From positions 1 through 8,424 of the forward strand of contig DRLZ01000335.1 in assembly GCA_011322755.1 (NCBI GenBank): DNA of 8,424 bases. Reading direction: 5' to 3'. Shown here piece by piece: positions 6,187 to 8,424 of the stretch; position 1 is the stretch's first letter; each line of letters opens with the position of its first letter. The translations under genes were made by a program, and so were the position numbers. The DNA comes from Crenotrichaceae bacterium (GTDB taxonomy: Bacteria; Pseudomonadota; Gammaproteobacteria; Methylococcales; DRLZ01). The notes below the pieces were generated by a model, which saw only the letters and a program-made list of their open reading frames with translations, ran no database searches and was not told the origin of the DNA.

Positions 6187-7860
6187 ATGTGGACGAAACA
6201 ACTCAAAATTGACGGTATGACTTGCACAAGTTGTGCTGCTGGTATTGAAAAAACGTTGAATGCATTGAAGGGTGTTGAGATTAAGGTCTCTCACCCTGAA
6301 GGTCTGGGTGTTTTGAAGGTGAAAGGCAAAACCAGCTTGCAATCACTGATTGAGCAGATTGAAGCGAAAGGCTACCAGGTAGCAGAGCTCGATGAACAGC
6401 AGGTCAGCACTGATCAGCCACCAGCAAAAGCAGCAAACCAGGAACAACCACTGCACGTCGCCATTATTGGCACGGGTTCAGGCGCGTTTGCCTGTGCACT
6501 CAAGGCCGTGGAAAATGGCGCTACAGTGACAATGATTGAACGTAAGCCTATCATCGGTGGAACTTGTGTCAATATTGGCTGCGTGCCTTCAAAAATCATG
6601 ATTCGTGCAGCTCATATCGCTCATATGCAGCAGAATCACGCGTTTAATGGCATCAAAAAACAACAACCAGTGATTGATCGCGAACAACTGTACGCACAGC
6701 AGCAAGCCAGAGTCGATGAGCTCAGAGCAGCTAAATACGAAAATATCCTGGAATCCAATGAGAATATTGCTTTAGTGAAAGGCAATGCGCGATTCAAAGA
6801 CAACAAGACCTTGATCGTCGATCAGGAACACGGTGACTTTATTGAAATTAAAGCAGATCGCTTTCTGATCGCCACTGGCGCATCTGCCAGTATTCCACCG
6901 ATTCCAGGGTTAGCTGAGACACCTTACTGGACATCAACCGAAGCCTTAGAGGCAACAACGCTGCCGGAGCACTTAATTGTTATCGGCTCTTCAATTGTAG
7001 CTCTGGAATTAGCGCAGGCTTATTTGCGACTAGGCAGTCAGGTTACGCTACTGGCTCGACATTCTTTGCTATTGAATGAAGACCCTGATATCGGCGCTCA
7101 ACTGCATAAAATTCTGGAATCAGAAGGTATGACCATTCTTGATCATACCCAGGCTGAGGCAGTTAGCTACAAAAAAGGCCTGTTTTCATCTGGCAAATTC
7201 AGCTTGAAAACAACAAATGGCCAGACATTAAAAGCGGATCAATTATTAATAGCCACGGGGCGACCACCGAATACCAAAGACTTGTCACTGGACAAAGTCG
7301 GAGTCGTCACCGGCAAAGATGGCACGATTACGATTGATGATCACATGCGCACCAATGTTGAACATATTTATGCTGCTGGCGATTGTAGCAATCAACCGCA
7401 GTTTGTCTATGTTGCGGCTGCCGCTGGCACCAGGGCTGCAATCAATATGACTGGTGGCGATGCAGCGATTAATTTATCAACCATGCCTGCGGTGATGTTT
7501 ACTGATCCGCAGATGGCGACTGTTGGTTTAACTGAAGCAGAAGCACAGCAAAATAATATCGATACCGATACTCGCCTGTTGTCATTGGAAAATGTACCCC
7601 GCTCACTCGCCAATTTTGAAACCAGTGGTTTTATTAAACTGGTCATGGATAACAAAAACGGTCGATTGATCGGCGCACAAATACTGGCGCCAGAAGCCGG
7701 GGAAATGATCCAGACAGCCGTATTAGCCATACACAATAAAATGACCATTGAAGACCTGGCAGGGCAATTATTCCCTTATTTAACCATGGTTGAAGGCATT
7801 AAACTCTGTGCTCAAACCTTTAACAAGGATGTAAAAGAACTGTCTTGTTGCGCAGGGTAA
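6187..7860 (+). CDS. merA: Mercuric reductase MerA
   Basis: MerA reduces Hg(II) to volatile Hg(0) in the cytoplasm, using NADPH and FAD. The 557-residue length is close to the 561 of Tn501 MerA. Domains in order: an N-terminal HMA domain with MTCTSC (Cys13 and Cys16); a linker to about residue 88; an FAD site VAIIGTGSGA (91-100); the redox-active pair in GGTCVNIGCVPSK (Cys127 and Cys132); Tyr184 in KYENIL, matching the active-site Tyr194 of Tn501; an NAD(P)H-binding region about 255-285 (LIVIGSSIVALELA); a second FAD motif YAAGDCS at about 395-401; and the dimerisation domain with FPYLTMVEG (Tyr531). The C-terminal pair Cys554-Cys555 in SCCAG receives Hg(II) in the partner subunit. All key residues are present, so it should be active. 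An AGGAG site precedes the ATG, 15 bases after merP. No merB, merC, merD or merE follows. Confidence 0.97.
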   Translation: MWTKQLKIDGMTCTSCAAGIEKTLNALKGVEIKVSHPEGLGVLKVKGKTSLQSLIEQIEAKGYQVAELDEQQVSTDQPPAKAANQEQPLHVAIIGTGSGAFACALKAVENGATVTMIERKPIIGGTCVNIGCVPSKIMIRAAHIAHMQQNHAFNGIKKQQPVIDREQLYAQQQARVDELRAAKYENILESNENIALVKGNARFKDNKTLIVDQEHGDFIEIKADRFLIATGASASIPPIPGLAETPYWTSTEALEATTLPEHLIVIGSSIVALELAQAYLRLGSQVTLLARHSLLLNEDPDIGAQLHKILESEGMTILDHTQAEAVSYKKGLFSSGKFSLKTTNGQTLKADQLLIATGRPPNTKDLSLDKVGVVTGKDGTITIDDHMRTNVEHIYAAGDCSNQPQFVYVAAAAGTRAAINMTGGDAAINLSTMPAVMFTDPQMATVGLTEAEAQQNNIDTDTRLLSLENVPRSLANFETSGFIKLVMDNKNGRLIGAQILAPEAGEMIQTAVLAIHNKMTIEDLAGQLFPYLTMVEGIKLCAQTFNKDVKELSCCAG

Positions 7861-7901
7861 ATCGGCTATTGCAATTTAAACCATGTTTTCCACTTTTTCT
7901 C

Positions 7902-7933
7902 TTGACTCCGGACTTAAGTACGGGGTTTAGCAT
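7902..7933 (+). promoter_or_regulatory. Second MerR-type promoter and operator, ahead of a secreted-protein gene
   Basis: TTGACT (7902-7907) is followed by the dyad CCGGACTTAAGTACGG (7908-7923, symmetric except for one G/A mismatch) and TAGCAT (7928-7933) at 20-bp spacing, or TTAGCA at 19 bp. The layout equals that of the merT promoter, including GTTTA after the dyad. The AGTACGG half is shared with the Tn501 mer operator as I recall it. It lies 41 bases after the merA stop and about 115 bases before the next start codon. Control by this MerR is likely but another MerR-family protein is possible. Confidence 0.75.
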
Positions 7934-8049
7934 GCAGATGACGTTGCCAAAAGATTCTTCCTGTCGCTAAGGTTTTGATTACCTGAGACTATCAGCAATG
8001 TCCACATTATCTTTTATACACCCACTCTGTGATAAACTGGAGGTTTAAA

Positions 8050-8424
8050 ATGAGAAAAGCAACGATAAGTCTTTACTGGGTCTCTATCATCGCACTCATA
8101 CTTGTTCCGCAAATCAGTCAAGCAAAACGTGACAATTCTACTTTTCGACGCGCTAATTTCAGCAATGAGTTCAATCTGCATACTCCTGAGGGCATCAACG
8201 CCAGAGGTTTTGCAAAGGTCTATTCACGAAAATCAAACCACCATGTGAAAATCCAGGTCAATGGATTACCACCAGGTGAAACCTATGTCATTCTCAATCA
8301 CTGGTTTGAGCCAATCCCTGAACGTGGTGTTCCAGACTCTGAAGGTGCGCTTGTTGATCCATCTTGCAACGGTCACTTTCAATTTCTGGGCAAGCCCGTT
8401 AAAGCTGATCACAAAGGCATGTTA
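8050..8424 (+). CDS. Secreted protein of unknown function (3' end outside window)
   Basis: The open frame from ATG 8050 runs 125 codons to the window edge without a stop. A strong GGAGG (8039-8043) lies 6 bases before the ATG, which fixes the start. Residues 1-25 form a clear Sec signal peptide: Arg2-Lys3, a hydrophobic core at about 5-20, and cleavage after SQA. The mature part has a run GFAKVYSRKSNHHVKIQVNG followed by LPPGETYVILNHW. That pattern of paired beta strands, then G-LPPG, then a His, resembles the immunoglobulin-like or Cu/Zn-superoxide-dismutase-like beta folds (for example CHRD domains), but I cannot name the family. The only mature cysteine so far is in DPSCNGHF at about residue 106, with several histidines near. 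It follows the MerR-type promoter at 7902-7933, which suggests metal-induced expression. Confidence 0.7.
   Translation, partial: MRKATISLYWVSIIALILVPQISQAKRDNSTFRRANFSNEFNLHTPEGINARGFAKVYSRKSNHHVKIQVNGLPPGETYVILNHWFEPIPERGVPDSEGALVDPSCNGHFQFLGKPVKADHKGML

Noticed and set aside
7407..7748. Minus-strand open frame of 113 codons inside merA
   Set aside because: It is antisense to a highly conserved part of MerA (dimerisation domain) and its translation shows only low-complexity hydrophobic runs that mirror the merA codons.
7861..7901. Intrinsic terminator after merA
   Set aside because: There are T-rich stretches but no stem preceding them; read-through into the next gene remains possible.
4500..8000. 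Mercury transposon ends or a recombinase around the mer genes
   Set aside because: No Tn21/Tn501-like terminal repeats, transposase, resolvase, merD or merE were seen, and base composition looks by eye like the flanking genes. Transfer cannot be excluded from this window alone.
7932..8048. Two tiny frames (12 and 16 codons) in the leader before the secreted-protein gene
   Set aside because: They start at 7932 and 7998, lack ribosome sites and show no regulatory codon run, so a leader peptide is not supported.

Overview
The window looks like ordinary chromosomal DNA of a mid-GC proteobacterium, most likely a gammaproteobacterium. This is inferred from the MerR/MerT/MerP/MerA protein types, the lipoprotein signals and the Shine-Dalgarno sites; there is no rRNA or other phylogenetic marker, so the genus is open. 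The two outermost genes are cut by the window edges. No transposase, integrase, insertion-sequence end, tRNA, rRNA or CRISPR array was seen.

Left part (1-4625): the C-terminal end of a TetR-family regulator is followed by four genes that all look connected to lipids or sulfate transfer. They are a minus-strand lipoprotein alpha/beta hydrolase of the monoacylglycerol-lipase type, a divergent plus-strand pair, and a minus-strand PAPS-dependent sulfotransferase. The plus-strand pair is a diacylglycerol-kinase-like lipid kinase and a bacterial homologue of Tam41, the mitochondrial-type CDP-diacylglycerol synthase. Taken in order, the kinase and the Tam41-like enzyme could turn diacylglycerol into phosphatidate and then CDP-diacylglycerol. 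The hydrolase could supply or recycle acylglycerols. The sulfotransferase converges exactly onto the Tam41-like gene with no intergenic base, and its substrate is unknown.

Right part (4716-7860): a mercury-resistance locus runs merR, merT, merP, merA, all on the plus strand. MerR keeps the three Hg(II)-binding cysteines. MerT, MerP and MerA keep their cysteine pairs. A TTGACT / long-spacer / TAAACT promoter with a 16-bp dyad between the hexamers lies ahead of merT, as expected for MerR-type DNA-distortion activation. Hg(II) would be bound by MerP in the periplasm, passed through MerT and reduced to Hg(0) by MerA with NADPH. Two features differ from the Tn501-type operon: merR is co-oriented with, and separated from, the structural genes, and MerP carries a lipobox and a long polar linker, so it is probably membrane-anchored.

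Right edge (7861-8424): immediately after merA lies a second promoter of the same MerR-type architecture, whose dyad is closer to the classical mer operator than the first. It precedes a secreted protein of unknown function that runs off the window. This suggests an uncharacterised secreted protein belonging to a metal-responsive regulon, and it is the most interesting lead here, together with the kinase/Tam41/sulfotransferase cluster.
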